64,000 bases of DNA from Lachnoanaerobaculum sp. ICM7 (lineage in GTDB: Bacteria > Bacillota > Clostridia > Lachnospirales > Lachnospiraceae): contig NZ_ALJL01000023.1 in the NCBI RefSeq assembly GCF_000287675.1, positions 124,001 through 188,000 of the forward strand, in the 5' to 3' direction. Position 1 is the first letter of the stretch; each line of letters begins with the position of its first letter. This document shows, one piece after another, positions 41,038-49,532 of this stretch. Under the pieces are notes generated by a model, which was not told the origin of the DNA, did no database searches, and saw only the letters and a program-made list of their open reading frames with translations. Position numbers and translations under genes: made by a program.

Positions 41038-41849
41038 TTGATGTCTCCGTCAACTATTTCTATTTTGCCTTCTTTCAAAAGATGTCCTACCGCTCTTTTA
41101 AAAGCATTCTTGCTAAGCTTAAGCTCCACCTTTATTCTATCCGGAGAAACGCTCTCATCAAAACCTAAACTTCCGCCTCTGCTTTCAATTATATTGTAAA
41201 GAATATCCGCATCTGTAAGCAGCTGTCTGTAAGCCTTCTTTCTCGGACTCAAGTCAAGCTTTCCGTCTTCTCTTACCCTTATAACTCTCATTTCAAGTCT
41301 GTCACCGATTTTGATGTCCTCAAAACTCTCATTTGGCGGAATCATACCGTTGTACTTGTCATCTACAGCTACAAATATACCCATCTTCTTAATTTCAAAT
41401 ACTGTTCCGACTACCTCGTCATCCTTTTTATACGGGCTGTTTGGCGAAAGATGTGAATAGACCTTTGCACTGGCTGCAAGTCTGTTACTCTTATCCACAT
41501 AAAGATATACAAGTATCTCATCTCCCTCTTTTACCTTATTCACAGTCTCCTTAAAAGGCAAAAGCACATCTCTTTCAAGTCCTATATCAAGAAATGCTCC
41601 TATTCCTGTGGTAGATTTTACCAAGAGTCTTCCAACTTCTCCAACTAAAATTTTAGGTCTTCTTGTAGTCGCAATAAGTCTGTCTTTACTGTCACGATAT
41701 ACAAATACTTCTATCTCACTTCCTACTTCACAACCTTCCGGCACTTCCTTCATAGGCAGAAGTACATCTTCACCGTTTCCGTCCGTAAGATATACACCGA
41801 AATCCTTTTTTCTGTCAACTTTAAGGCTCTGTATTTTTCCTAATTCCAT
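41028..41849 (-). CDS. cvfB: S1-domain RNA-binding protein, CvfB family
   Basis: 273-aa cytoplasmic protein with three S1-like OB domains and a C-terminal winged helix, the CvfB/YitL layout. Landmarks: LKVDRKKDFGVYLTDGNGED, GRLLVKSTTGIGAFLDIGLE then RDVLLPF, VFEIKKMGIFVAVDDKYNG and SPRKKAYRQLLTDADIL. In Staphylococcus CvfB affects virulence-factor expression, and the family binds RNA. It overlaps the endolysin-like gene start by 10 bp. Confidence 0.92.
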   Translation of the reverse strand: MELGKIQSLKVDRKKDFGVYLTDGNGEDVLLPMKEVPEGCEVGSEIEVFVYRDSKDRLIATTRRPKILVGEVGRLLVKSTTGIGAFLDIGLERDVLLPFKETVNKVKEGDEILVYLYVDKSNRLAASAKVYSHLSPNSPYKKDDEVVGTVFEIKKMGIFVAVDDKYNGMIPPNESFEDIKIGDRLEMRVIRVREDGKLDLSPRKKAYRQLLTDADILYNIIESRGGSLGFDESVSPDRIKVELKLSKNAFKRAVGHLLKEGKIEIVDGDIKCL

Positions 41850-41858
41850 AAATCCCCC

Positions 41859-42569
41859 TTAATATTCAAATCTGACGATAGCATATGTATCTCCATTTGG
41901 ATCTGCCAGATTTACAATATATGAATTTTCATTCTTTGTAATTCTAGGTAAAATCACATCATTCAATACGGCCGCCTTCTTGTATTGTACGCTTATTTTT
42001 TTTACTTTGAAATCTTCTTCAATAATATTTTTTGCTTTACTTACATATACTGCATTATTCATATGATGATTTGTATCCAAATCATTTTTACTTACCACGA
42101 TTTCACTGCCAAGCTCATATTCTGTCGGTATATCAAACTTTCTGACAATCTCCGTCATATCGAGGCGTTTCTCGTTTCCTGCCAAATATCTTTTTAAAGC
42201 TTCATCTGTAGGTTTGGTAGGTCTTTTATTGTCCAAGTCATAATGAAACCATATGGAATCCGCTTTTACCAAAAACTCACCGTTTTCATCTTTTAAAAAG
42301 AAATTTCTATATCCGTAAAAGCTTTTAAAGTTGTAGGCAAATGTGCCTACTTCCACTTTTTGTGCAAGCCCCGGCAATCTGCTTATATCTATCTGCCAGG
42401 AATTAACCCACCAGGCTTCCTTTTTTCCTTGTAAATATTTTATTCCAAGTCCAAGGTCCTCGGATTGAAATGTTGAACAGTCCTGAAACAAATTCAAAAG
42501 TCCTACCAAAGACAGCTCTCCATTCTCCCCCAACTCACTATATCTGATTCTTTCATTAAATGAATACAT
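41859..42569 (-). CDS. Acyl-ACP thioesterase (FatA/FatB family)
   Basis: 236-aa double hot-dog enzyme that releases fatty acids from acyl carrier protein. N-terminal hot-dog: YSELGENGELSLVGLLNLFQ then DCSTFQSE; second hot-dog: SKNDLDTNHHMNNAVYVSKA, with the Asn-His pair used in catalysis. Bacterial members are common in Clostridia and set free-fatty-acid chain length. Start ATG at 42569; 9-bp gap to cvfB. Confidence 0.92.
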   Translation of the reverse strand: MYSFNERIRYSELGENGELSLVGLLNLFQDCSTFQSEDLGLGIKYLQGKKEAWWVNSWQIDISRLPGLAQKVEVGTFAYNFKSFYGYRNFFLKDENGEFLVKADSIWFHYDLDNKRPTKPTDEALKRYLAGNEKRLDMTEIVRKFDIPTEYELGSEIVVSKNDLDTNHHMNNAVYVSKAKNIIEEDFKVKKISVQYKKAAVLNDVILPRITKNENSYIVNLADPNGDTYAIVRFEY

Positions 42570-42593
42570 TTGACTACCTTACCTCACAGTCTC

Positions 42594-43241
42594 TTATTTT
42601 AAAAGAGATTTGAAATACTCAAAAATTTCCTCACCTACTACCGCATCATCTCTTCTTTGTTTATAAGACATTCTCTCAGGATGAAACTGTGTAGCTATAA
42701 TCGGTAATTCTTCATGTATAACGGCTTCACATACTCCGTCCTCGGAGCGTAAAACCTCTTTCAGTCCTTTCCCGAGTTTTTTTGCGCCTTGGTGATGTGC
42801 GGAGTTTATATTGAAAGTTTTACCGTAAAATTTTTCAAACAAATTTCCTTCTTCTACACTTTTTACACTGTGTATGCTGTCATTATCATTTTTTCTTGTA
42901 TGGATATCTCTTGTTACAAGATCCTGATGTAAACTTCCGCCAAAGTATATATTTATAAGCTGCATACCTCTGCAAATGCCTAAGATAGGCTTTTTTGCCT
43001 TTACAAATGCATCCAAAATATCTCTTTGTGCTTTGTCAAGCTCTCTATCAGGCTCGTCTGATCCGTTCATTTCTTCACCATAGTAAACAGGATCTATATC
43101 TCCACCACCGGGAAGAAGCAAACCGTCACATTTTATGGCTTCATCCACATCAAGAGTTGCGATAACTTCTATATCGTTTTCTTTTAATGCATCTATATAA
43201 TTTGTCAAGCTTTCAGTCCCTGCAAGTGCTACCTTCTTCAT
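42594..43241 (-). CDS. Gamma-glutamyl-GABA hydrolase-like amidotransferase (peptidase C26)
   Basis: 215-aa class I glutamine-amidotransferase-like hydrolase. Nucleophile elbow ILGICRGMQLINIYFGGSLH (Cys), substrate-loop LLLPGGGDIDPVYYG, catalytic HPE in ATQFHPERMS. This matches PuuD-type enzymes that cleave gamma-glutamyl compounds. The frame runs back to 43280 but the ATG at 43241 (MKKVALAGTES) has GAGG and avoids the upstream tRNA terminator. First gene of the four-gene operon ending at 40024. Confidence 0.9.
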   Translation of the reverse strand: MKKVALAGTESLTNYIDALKENDIEVIATLDVDEAIKCDGLLLPGGGDIDPVYYGEEMNGSDEPDRELDKAQRDILDAFVKAKKPILGICRGMQLINIYFGGSLHQDLVTRDIHTRKNDNDSIHSVKSVEEGNLFEKFYGKTFNINSAHHQGAKKLGKGLKEVLRSEDGVCEAVIHEELPIIATQFHPERMSYKQRRDDAVVGEEIFEYFKSLLK

Positions 43242-43264
43242 AAAAAATCCTCGTCTGTATATAC

Positions 43265-43302
43265 TAAAAAACTCCCACAAACATCTTTGTTTGAATGGGA
43301 GT
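43265..43302 (-). terminator. tRNA-Gln terminator
   Basis: ACTCCCA (43271-43277) / TGGGAGT (43296-43302) with an inner AAACA/TGTTT stem, then TTTTTT on the minus strand. Confidence 0.8.
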
Positions 43303-43310
43303 TGTAAAAG

Positions 43311-43382
43311 CTGGGCTACTAGGATTCGAACCTAGAAATGCTGGAGTCAGAGTCCAGTGCCTTACCATTTGGCGATAACCCA
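43311..43382 (-). tRNA. tRNA-Gln (anticodon CTG)
   Basis: 72-nt cloverleaf on the minus strand. Acceptor TGGGTTA pairs with TAGCCCA (one G-T), D-arm contains AAATGGTAA, anticodon stem CTGGA/TCCAG with loop CTCTGAC giving anticodon CTG, T-arm GGTTCGAATCC. Discriminator G; CCA is not encoded. Reads glutamine CAG codons. Confidence 0.95.
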
Positions 43383-43396
43383 AAACTGACTTTAAT

Positions 43397-43425
43397 AGGA
43401 TACTCTATCAGGTCAGTTTTGTCAA
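43397..43425 (-). promoter_or_regulatory. tRNA-Gln promoter
   Basis: Minus strand -35 TTGACA (43420-43425), 17-bp spacer, -10 TATCCT (43397-43402). A perfect 9-bp inverted repeat AAAACTGAC (43382-43390) / GTCAGTTTT (43412-43420) flanks the -10. Confidence 0.75.
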
Positions 43426-43440
43426 TAGTAAATTGAAAAC

Positions 43441-45162
43441 TTACTTAATTTTTTTGTGAAAACTTAACTTAAGCTCAATACGACAATTGTCATCCTTAGT
43501 TTCGCAGTCAAACTGTATCTGCCATACTCTCTCTTCCACACCGTTGTGGTTACTGAAACATACTTCATTTATATTTATATTTCTTTTATTTTCTACATCT
43601 ATACATAGCAATGCCCTTTTTCCATGTAAAAGGATTCTGTTGTCTTTAATTTCAGGCTTTATATTTGTCACCAGATTTTCAGTTAAACTGTATTTCTCAG
43701 AGCGGCTTTCCAATATATCCTCTATAACAATATACTTATCATGACTGTAGCATTCCACATTCCTGTAAAGTTTAATATTCTCAAAACCATAAGCCTTTGC
43801 ATAAGACATTTTAACCTGTCCGACTTTTGGCGATTCAAAACTTGAACATTTATATTTGTCACCCGCTTTTTGCTCCTTGCCGTTTATAAGAGGTACATTA
43901 TGCGAAATACTTCTGTTATTAAATATTTTATACCTTGTATCATCTTTAAAATAATCCTTTGTATACTCACCACATCCAAGATCTGTAAGGAATATTTCTC
44001 CGGCATAGCTTAGTATAAAACTTCCGATATCATTGTGATTATGAGGCTCATTATTGTTTCCACCTTTAAGCGCCAATCCGGTATCACCACTATTCCATAC
44101 AGCCCACTGTGCTTCCTTATAAAGGATAAATTTGTACTCATCTTTTTTTATGTGCTCTTCATTTTTTTTATCTTCTAAAAATTCACTCACCCATAAATCA
44201 TCTTGAAGATTTGCCATAAATCTATAGCAACTATCAGTGTCAAATTTCATAGCAAAATCTATAGGTGGAATTTCAAAGCCCTTAAATTTACTCTTTAAAA
44301 AGCAACTGAGTCCAAGTCTGAATCTGTCATTGGCCAAGCCGTCGGAAAAACTTATAGTGTTACCACCCGGTAAAAAGCAGTTTTGCTGAAACAATACAAT
44401 ATTTTCAAGTCTCTTATCGGTATACAAGTTTTTTTCACCATCCGTATATTCATACAGCTGCCTTGCAAAGCCGAAAAAATATTCCATACCATATGTAAAA
44501 TAGCTCATCCCCTCAAGACATACACCGTCTTCACTGAATCCTCCGATATATTTGTCCAGACAAAGTTTGACTCTGTCAAGTATTTTATCTCTTATACCTT
44601 TATCATCAGGCAGATACAATACAGCGCTGCCTATACTTGATGCACATACGGAAATCCAGTTGTTATCCAGGTTTTCCCATCTGTGATATCCGTATTCGCT
44701 TTCCACATAAGGTTTTATTATCCTATTCCACACATTTTCTTTTATAATGTCCGTACATTCCTCAGATAATATCTTACCCAAATAATGGTATATACATGAC
44801 AGGGCCTGCGCAGTTTCAGCCGCAAATAAATCTATTGTATACTTTCTGTCGTCTTTACTCATATCAACATGTGCAGGCAAAGCCCATGTATCTTCTTTAC
44901 ATATTGTGTATATTATCTCTTCAAGCTTTTTTATATATATCTTTTCCTTATGCCATAATGTGACAAAGAAGAATACATTCAAAAATTTTCTTCTCTCAAA
45001 ATATAGTTTTTCATATATAAGTCTGTTTCCGGTCTGTTCATACAGTAAAAAATCTTCATCACTAAGTACAGGTAACTCTTTATACAATAATTCCCTGCTA
45101 TAGTTTTCTATATCCCTCTTAAATTCTTCAAAATGTATTCTTATTGCTTCAAAATATTTCAT
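43441..45162 (-). CDS. Heparinase II/III-family polysaccharide lyase
   Basis: 573-aa protein with an N-terminal alpha-helical toroid and a C-terminal beta-sandwich (heparinase II/III-like, from about residue 365). The family motif NNEPHNHNDIGSFILSYAGE is clear, followed by FLTDLGCGEYTKDYF and the NRSISHNVPLING strand. It eliminates uronic-acid linkages in glycosaminoglycans or alginate-like polymers by family precedent. No signal peptide, so it acts in the cytoplasm on imported oligosaccharides. It is the last gene of an operon with a matching LplABC-type transporter (gap 3 bp). No unsaturated-uronyl hydrolase is in the window. Confidence 0.87.
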   Translation of the reverse strand: MKYFEAIRIHFEEFKRDIENYSRELLYKELPVLSDEDFLLYEQTGNRLIYEKLYFERRKFLNVFFFVTLWHKEKIYIKKLEEIIYTICKEDTWALPAHVDMSKDDRKYTIDLFAAETAQALSCIYHYLGKILSEECTDIIKENVWNRIIKPYVESEYGYHRWENLDNNWISVCASSIGSAVLYLPDDKGIRDKILDRVKLCLDKYIGGFSEDGVCLEGMSYFTYGMEYFFGFARQLYEYTDGEKNLYTDKRLENIVLFQQNCFLPGGNTISFSDGLANDRFRLGLSCFLKSKFKGFEIPPIDFAMKFDTDSCYRFMANLQDDLWVSEFLEDKKNEEHIKKDEYKFILYKEAQWAVWNSGDTGLALKGGNNNEPHNHNDIGSFILSYAGEIFLTDLGCGEYTKDYFKDDTRYKIFNNRSISHNVPLINGKEQKAGDKYKCSSFESPKVGQVKMSYAKAYGFENIKLYRNVECYSHDKYIVIEDILESRSEKYSLTENLVTNIKPEIKDNRILLHGKRALLCIDVENKRNININEVCFSNHNGVEERVWQIQFDCETKDDNCRIELKLSFHKKIK

Positions 45163-45165
45163 AAT

Positions 45166-46047
45166 TTATTCTTTCACTGCACCTATCATAATACCCTTTG
45201 TAAAATACTTTTGTAAGAAAGGATATGCACATAGTATCGGCAAAGTTGCAACGATAACGGTCGCATACCTTATCGTTGCTCCCACCGCTTCCAAATCTCC
45301 TGAAGATACTCCCTGTGTCATAACCGAAGTATCATTTGATAAAAGTATCTCTCTAAGTATAACCTGAAGCGGATACATGGATCTGTCTGTAAGTATTGTG
45401 GAAGCCCAAAACCATCCGTTCCATACACCTACACCGTAGTATAAAAGCATAACCGCAAGTACGGGCTTTGAAAGCGGCAATACTATTGAAAACAGAATTC
45501 TTATATGTCCTGCTCCGTCTATTCTTGCAGCCTCACTGAGTGACTTCGGTATACTTTCAAATGATGTCTTTAAAATAATCATATTGTAGGTACTTATCAT
45601 AAAAGGAAGAATAAGCCCCCAATGGCTGTTCATCAAATGTAATGATCTTAAGTTTTGATAAAAAGGTATCATTCCGCCGCTTATAAACATAGTCAGAGTG
45701 ATAATAAACATCAAAGGCTTCTTGAATAATACTCTCTCTCTTGAAAAGAAGTAAGCTCCTATTGATGTCATTGTTATTTGCAATATCAAACTTATAATAA
45801 GAATTTTTATAGTATTCAAATAACCTGATAAAATCATTTTATTTTTAAACACCGCAATATATGCCGCTATATTCGGCTTTATCGGGAGCAAAAGTAAACC
45901 GCTGTGCTGCATGATCAGATTTCCGTTTGATAGAGAAGCCGTCAGAACATACCATATGGGATATATACATAACAAAGCAAGTATGGATAAAATACATATA
46001 TTAAACAGATTAAATATACTGAATGAATTAGAATTTTTCTTTTTCAT
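45166..46047 (-). CDS. Oligosaccharide ABC permease, LplC/YtcP type
   Basis: 293-aa CUT1-family permease with six helices. Start MKKKNSNSFSIFNLFNICIL; landmarks are WYVLTASLSNGNLIMQHSG, FISGGMIPFYQNLRSLHLMN (an LplC hallmark), and the EAA loop SEAARIDGAGHIRILFSIVL. Ends ...KYFTKGIMIGAVKE, the family's standard tail. Partner of the upstream LplB-type permease. No ATPase is encoded here; such systems share a general MsmX-type ATPase encoded elsewhere. Confidence 0.95.
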   Translation of the reverse strand: MKKKNSNSFSIFNLFNICILSILALLCIYPIWYVLTASLSNGNLIMQHSGLLLLPIKPNIAAYIAVFKNKMILSGYLNTIKILIISLILQITMTSIGAYFFSRERVLFKKPLMFIITLTMFISGGMIPFYQNLRSLHLMNSHWGLILPFMISTYNMIILKTSFESIPKSLSEAARIDGAGHIRILFSIVLPLSKPVLAVMLLYYGVGVWNGWFWASTILTDRSMYPLQVILREILLSNDTSVMTQGVSSGDLEAVGATIRYATVIVATLPILCAYPFLQKYFTKGIMIGAVKE

Positions 46048-46056
46048 TATCCCTCC

Positions 46057-46974
46057 TTACCACAGACTTGTTTCACTGATTTTTTTACTCAGTTTATTTG
46101 CCACCAGCAGGAATATAAAATTTATACCTGAATTAAACAGACCTATTGCTGTTGAATAACTCCAGTTTCTCTCTAATATACCCACTCTGTAAATATATGA
46201 GGCAATAACATCCGCTGTTTCATAAGTTGCCTCATTATATAAAAGTATTGTCTTTTCATAGCTTGATCCAAGGATTTGACCAAGCCTTAATATAAGCATA
46301 ATAATTATAGTTGTGCTTATTCCCGGCAAAGTAACATGTAAAAGTTTATCCCATCTGTTTGCACCGTCTATAGATGCCGCCTCATACAGTTGCTCATCTA
46401 TACCTGACAATGCCGCCAGATATATTATTGAACCCCAACCTATTTCCTGCCATATATCAGAGGTGATATATATTGTCCTGTAAAGTGCAGGATTTTGAAT
46501 AAGCGATGTTCTTGTACCGCCGAAAAACTCAATTATATCATTTATAAGTCCGGTGCTTTGTGTAAACTCTTTTATAATTCCGGTTACCACAACCAATGAA
46601 ATAAAATGCGTCAAATATGTTGCTGTCTGAACAGTCTTTTTAAACTTCTTTTGTTTCAATTCATTTAAAAGCAGCGCAAGTATTATAGGTGCGGGAAATC
46701 CGAAGATAATTCCGTATACGCTCAATAAAACTGTATTTCTCAGTATTCTTACAAAATACGGGCTGTTAAAAAATCTTATGAACTGCGCAAAACCTACCCA
46801 TTCACTTCCCTTTATTCCAAGTCTCGGATTGTAGTCCATAAATGCAATAACCGCACCATACATTGGTTTATAGTGAAATATAATATAAAATATCAAAACC
46901 GGTAGAACTAAAATATACAAACTTTTATTCAGTTTTAAATCTTTTTTTATTTTAGAAAATATCGTATTCTTCAT
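46057..46974 (-). CDS. Oligosaccharide ABC permease, LplB/YteP type
   Basis: 305-aa CUT1 permease. The ATG at 46974 (MKNTIFSKIKKDLKLNKSLY) is chosen for AAAGGTGAT just upstream; the open frame continues to 47019 through the intergenic hairpin. Landmarks are FHYKPMYGAVIAFMDYNPRL, GIKGSEWVGFAQFIRFF, EIGWGSIIYLAALSGIDEQL and the EAA loop YEAASIDGANRWDKLLHVTL. These define the LplB group for complex, often uronate-containing, oligosaccharides. Confidence 0.95.
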   Translation of the reverse strand: MKNTIFSKIKKDLKLNKSLYILVLPVLIFYIIFHYKPMYGAVIAFMDYNPRLGIKGSEWVGFAQFIRFFNSPYFVRILRNTVLLSVYGIIFGFPAPIILALLLNELKQKKFKKTVQTATYLTHFISLVVVTGIIKEFTQSTGLINDIIEFFGGTRTSLIQNPALYRTIYITSDIWQEIGWGSIIYLAALSGIDEQLYEAASIDGANRWDKLLHVTLPGISTTIIIMLILRLGQILGSSYEKTILLYNEATYETADVIASYIYRVGILERNWSYSTAIGLFNSGINFIFLLVANKLSKKISETSLW

Positions 46975-46990
46975 ATTATCACCTTTGCAA

Positions 46991-47012
46991 GCCGATGCAA
47001 AAAAGCATCGGC
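46991..47012 (-). promoter_or_regulatory. Intergenic hairpin between binding protein and permease
   Basis: Perfect 8-bp GC-rich stem GCCGATGC / GCATCGGC with a 6-nt loop, between the binding-protein stop (47033) and the permease Shine-Dalgarno. No T-tract follows on the minus strand. Likely an mRNA stability or partial-termination element that favours binding-protein message. Confidence 0.7.
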
Positions 47013-47032
47013 CTGTCAAATATCATATTTTA

Positions 47033-48661
47033 CTATCTTGCATTATATCTTTCCAATGCCGCATTCTCCATTTCCAATACCTTGTCAATTCCCATTGACT
47101 TTATTGTACTTACATAATTGTCCCATTCAGACATATCCATAGTTCCAAGAATAAACTTTAATGTACATTCATCTCTATATGTATTTACTTCAGTCATTAT
47201 TCTTGCTATCTCCTTACTCTCTTCCGCGTTAGGAGTTATAGGCGGTATTGTATACTTCTTCATATTTGTATCCGACCAAAGCTTTAGTGCCTCTTTTTGT
47301 TCATCCAGTGAGAAATACTGTAGTATGTATTCTTCATCCTGAACAAAAGGTCCGTTATAATTTGCTCTTACATGTCCTGCCATAGAATGAGTTATAGACA
47401 TATTCGGATTATTGAGTAAGAGGTCTGTATATGTATACTTGCCGTCTTTCATCTCATAGCTCACTCCCTCTTTACCGAAATTAAAAAGCACATGTCCGGC
47501 TTCACTGTATCCGTAATCCAAGAGTCTTGCTGCCACTTCCACATCCTTACAGCTTGTTGTAATTGCCGCACATCCAAGTCCGCCCGGATAGAAATTATCT
47601 CTTTGTCCCATTTCAGGTTTCTGTCCTGCTTCCAGTGTAGGATATGGCGCTCCGACAAGTCTGAAATCAGGATTTGTCTCTTTTCCGGCCTTAGTCCAGT
47701 TTCCCATGCCGCTGCCGCCCCAGGCAAATGATGCACCTGCTGCTCCGCTTGTTATCTTTGCCGCTACCTGATCGTTTGTAAGTGTTGCAAGATCCGGATC
47801 TAAAAGTCCGGCCTTCATCCACTCACTCATCTTTTGAAGATAATTTTTATATGAATCTTCTATAGCACCGTATACAATCTTACCGTCCTTTAAATAGAAT
47901 GTTCTTCTTGCACCATATGCACAGGCAAAAGGATTGTTGTTTGTAAGATCCGGTACTGAATACCAGTAGGCAAATGCTCCTGTAGCCCCCTTTTTCTCTT
48001 TGAAAGCTGTAAGCACTGTTTCCCATTCATCCACGGTCTTCGGTACTTCAAGACCAAGTTCATCAAGCCAGTCACCTCTAAGCATCGGTCCCATACTTGT
48101 AAGCAGAAGGTCTCCGCCTCTTATAAACGGGAAGCAGTAATAATCACCATTGTCTGTTCTTATCATTTTGTCCACATCCGGATGATCCTTTAAATATGCC
48201 TTTATATTCGGGCAATACTTGTCAAATACATCATTCAAAGGAATTATTACACCGTCATCAATAGCCTTTTGCGGTCCGCCTTCATATCCGAACCACTCCC
48301 ATTCTACAATATCGGGTAACTCCTCATCCAGCAGCATAAGATTGAACTGCTCTTTTTCCTGACCAAGTGCAGGATGCTTGTACTCTACAGCAATTCCGGA
48401 TTGCTCGTGCAGATTTTTATAAAAATCGGTTTCTCCAAGATTTCCGTAATTAGCCGAAACATTGACATTAAGTGGAATCCAATAAGTCAATGTCTTATCT
48501 GTTTTCATAGGATAAGAGAACTCTTTGTTCTCTGCTACCGCCTCACTCGCAGTATCACTTGCCGTCTTTTCCTCCGCTTTCTGTGAACAACCTGTCAAAC
48601 TCATGCCGACCAAACTACATACCAATAACAAACTGCCTAAATTTCTTAAGCTCTTTCTCAT
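47033..48661 (-). CDS. Oligosaccharide-binding lipoprotein, LplA type
   Basis: 542-aa extracytoplasmic binding protein (CUT1, LplA-like). Lipoprotein signal ends GMSLTGCSQ (Cys25). Mature region: TLTYWIPLNVNVSANYGN, GIAVEYKHPALGQEKEQFNL, ELPDIVEWEWFGYEGGPQKA and CAAITTSCKDVEVAARLLDY, then EGHV-like EAGHVLFNFGKEGVSYEMKD. This order is characteristic of LplA proteins. First gene of the operon; its promoter is at 48705-48733. The associated heparinase-family lyase suggests uronic-acid oligosaccharides as ligand. Confidence 0.93.
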   Translation of the reverse strand: MRKSLRNLGSLLLVCSLVGMSLTGCSQKAEEKTASDTASEAVAENKEFSYPMKTDKTLTYWIPLNVNVSANYGNLGETDFYKNLHEQSGIAVEYKHPALGQEKEQFNLMLLDEELPDIVEWEWFGYEGGPQKAIDDGVIIPLNDVFDKYCPNIKAYLKDHPDVDKMIRTDNGDYYCFPFIRGGDLLLTSMGPMLRGDWLDELGLEVPKTVDEWETVLTAFKEKKGATGAFAYWYSVPDLTNNNPFACAYGARRTFYLKDGKIVYGAIEDSYKNYLQKMSEWMKAGLLDPDLATLTNDQVAAKITSGAAGASFAWGGSGMGNWTKAGKETNPDFRLVGAPYPTLEAGQKPEMGQRDNFYPGGLGCAAITTSCKDVEVAARLLDYGYSEAGHVLFNFGKEGVSYEMKDGKYTYTDLLLNNPNMSITHSMAGHVRANYNGPFVQDEEYILQYFSLDEQKEALKLWSDTNMKKYTIPPITPNAEESKEIARIMTEVNTYRDECTLKFILGTMDMSEWDNYVSTIKSMGIDKVLEMENAALERYNAR

Positions 48662-48704
48662 ATTCCCTCCTTAATTTTGTTACGATATTTAATTATTTAT
48701 CTCT

Positions 48705-48733
48705 ATTTTATATGAAAACATTATGCTTTTCAA
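48705..48733 (-). promoter_or_regulatory. Promoter of the oligosaccharide operon
   Basis: Minus strand -35 TTGAAA (48728-48733), 17-bp spacer, -10 TAAAAT (48705-48710), about 45 bp before the lipoprotein start. No operator is obvious and no regulator gene adjoins. Confidence 0.65.
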
Positions 48734-48800
48734 CCCAATTTTTATAAATATATATTTAAATTTAATAATTATTGTATAATTTTTATCAATGTTATCCCAC

Positions 48801-48835
48801 TAAAAAAGTCACAAAAGCTTCAACTTTTGTGACTT
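48801..48835 (-). terminator. Terminator of the housekeeping block ending at 48840
   Basis: 12-bp perfect stem AAGTCACAAAAG (48806-48817) / CTTTTGTGACTT (48824-48835), then TTTT on the minus strand. Confidence 0.85.
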
Positions 48836-48839
48836 CTCT

Positions 48840-49532
48840 TTATTCCCATCTTTCAAACAAATCTTCAAACTTCAGGGTATCATCTTTTTTTATAACTTTA
48901 CTTCTGCCGTCCCCGTAATCATAGCTGAAGGTTGTCCACAAGTTTCTCTTTCCGAATCCTATTTTTACAAGTTTATCTAAAACAATACCGCCCTGTGGAA
49001 CTTCTTTTTTCAAAAAGTCGCACAGTTCATCAAGAGTTTTTATATCGACAAAATCATTTATACCCTGTTTAAAGGTTATGGACTTATACTCATTGTCGTC
49101 TTTATCATAAACCCTTATATGCTTCATATTTTGATTGAAGTTATTTATTCTCTCGGCTGTTTCATTGCCCTCTATAAGAGAAAAACCTCCCTGCATATAG
49201 GCTTTTTCTATCTTATAATCCTTTAATGTATCATCTTTTTCGGTTTCTCTTTCGATGTTAACATTTTTACCGTCATACTTCACATCATAAATATCGCCTT
49301 TAAAATCCATATATTTTAAACGGGAACATGTGGCATTTGCAACCATGCATTTTACACTTGCCTCTTCCTGAAATCCCTTTTTAAGGCTTGGCTTTGAAAA
49401 CTCTTTTTTATCCTCTTTAGACTTTGAGTATTCAGCCATATCATCCTCGGAACTCTTAGGCCTTGATATATTCATCATTAGAGAAACCGTTATTGTCGCT
49501 ACCGCAACTGCCGCTATAATAATTACATTCAT
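48840..49532 (-). CDS. Membrane-anchored protein of unknown function, partner of the GH13-like gene
   Basis: 230-aa protein: one N-terminal helix (residues 3-20, VIIIAAVAVATITVSLMM), a charged Ser/Lys/Glu linker to about 58, then a soluble domain of about 170 residues beginning ASVKCMVANATCSRLKYMDF and ending GYG-like YDYGDGRSKVIKKDDTLKF. No family recognised. Its start overlaps the stop of the GH13-like gene by 4 bp (ATGA), so the two are translationally coupled, and it is the last gene before a strong terminator. Confidence 0.7.
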   Translation of the reverse strand: MNVIIIAAVAVATITVSLMMNISRPKSSEDDMAEYSKSKEDKKEFSKPSLKKGFQEEASVKCMVANATCSRLKYMDFKGDIYDVKYDGKNVNIERETEKDDTLKDYKIEKAYMQGGFSLIEGNETAERINNFNQNMKHIRVYDKDDNEYKSITFKQGINDFVDIKTLDELCDFLKKEVPQGGIVLDKLVKIGFGKRNLWTTFSYDYGDGRSKVIKKDDTLKFEDLFERWE

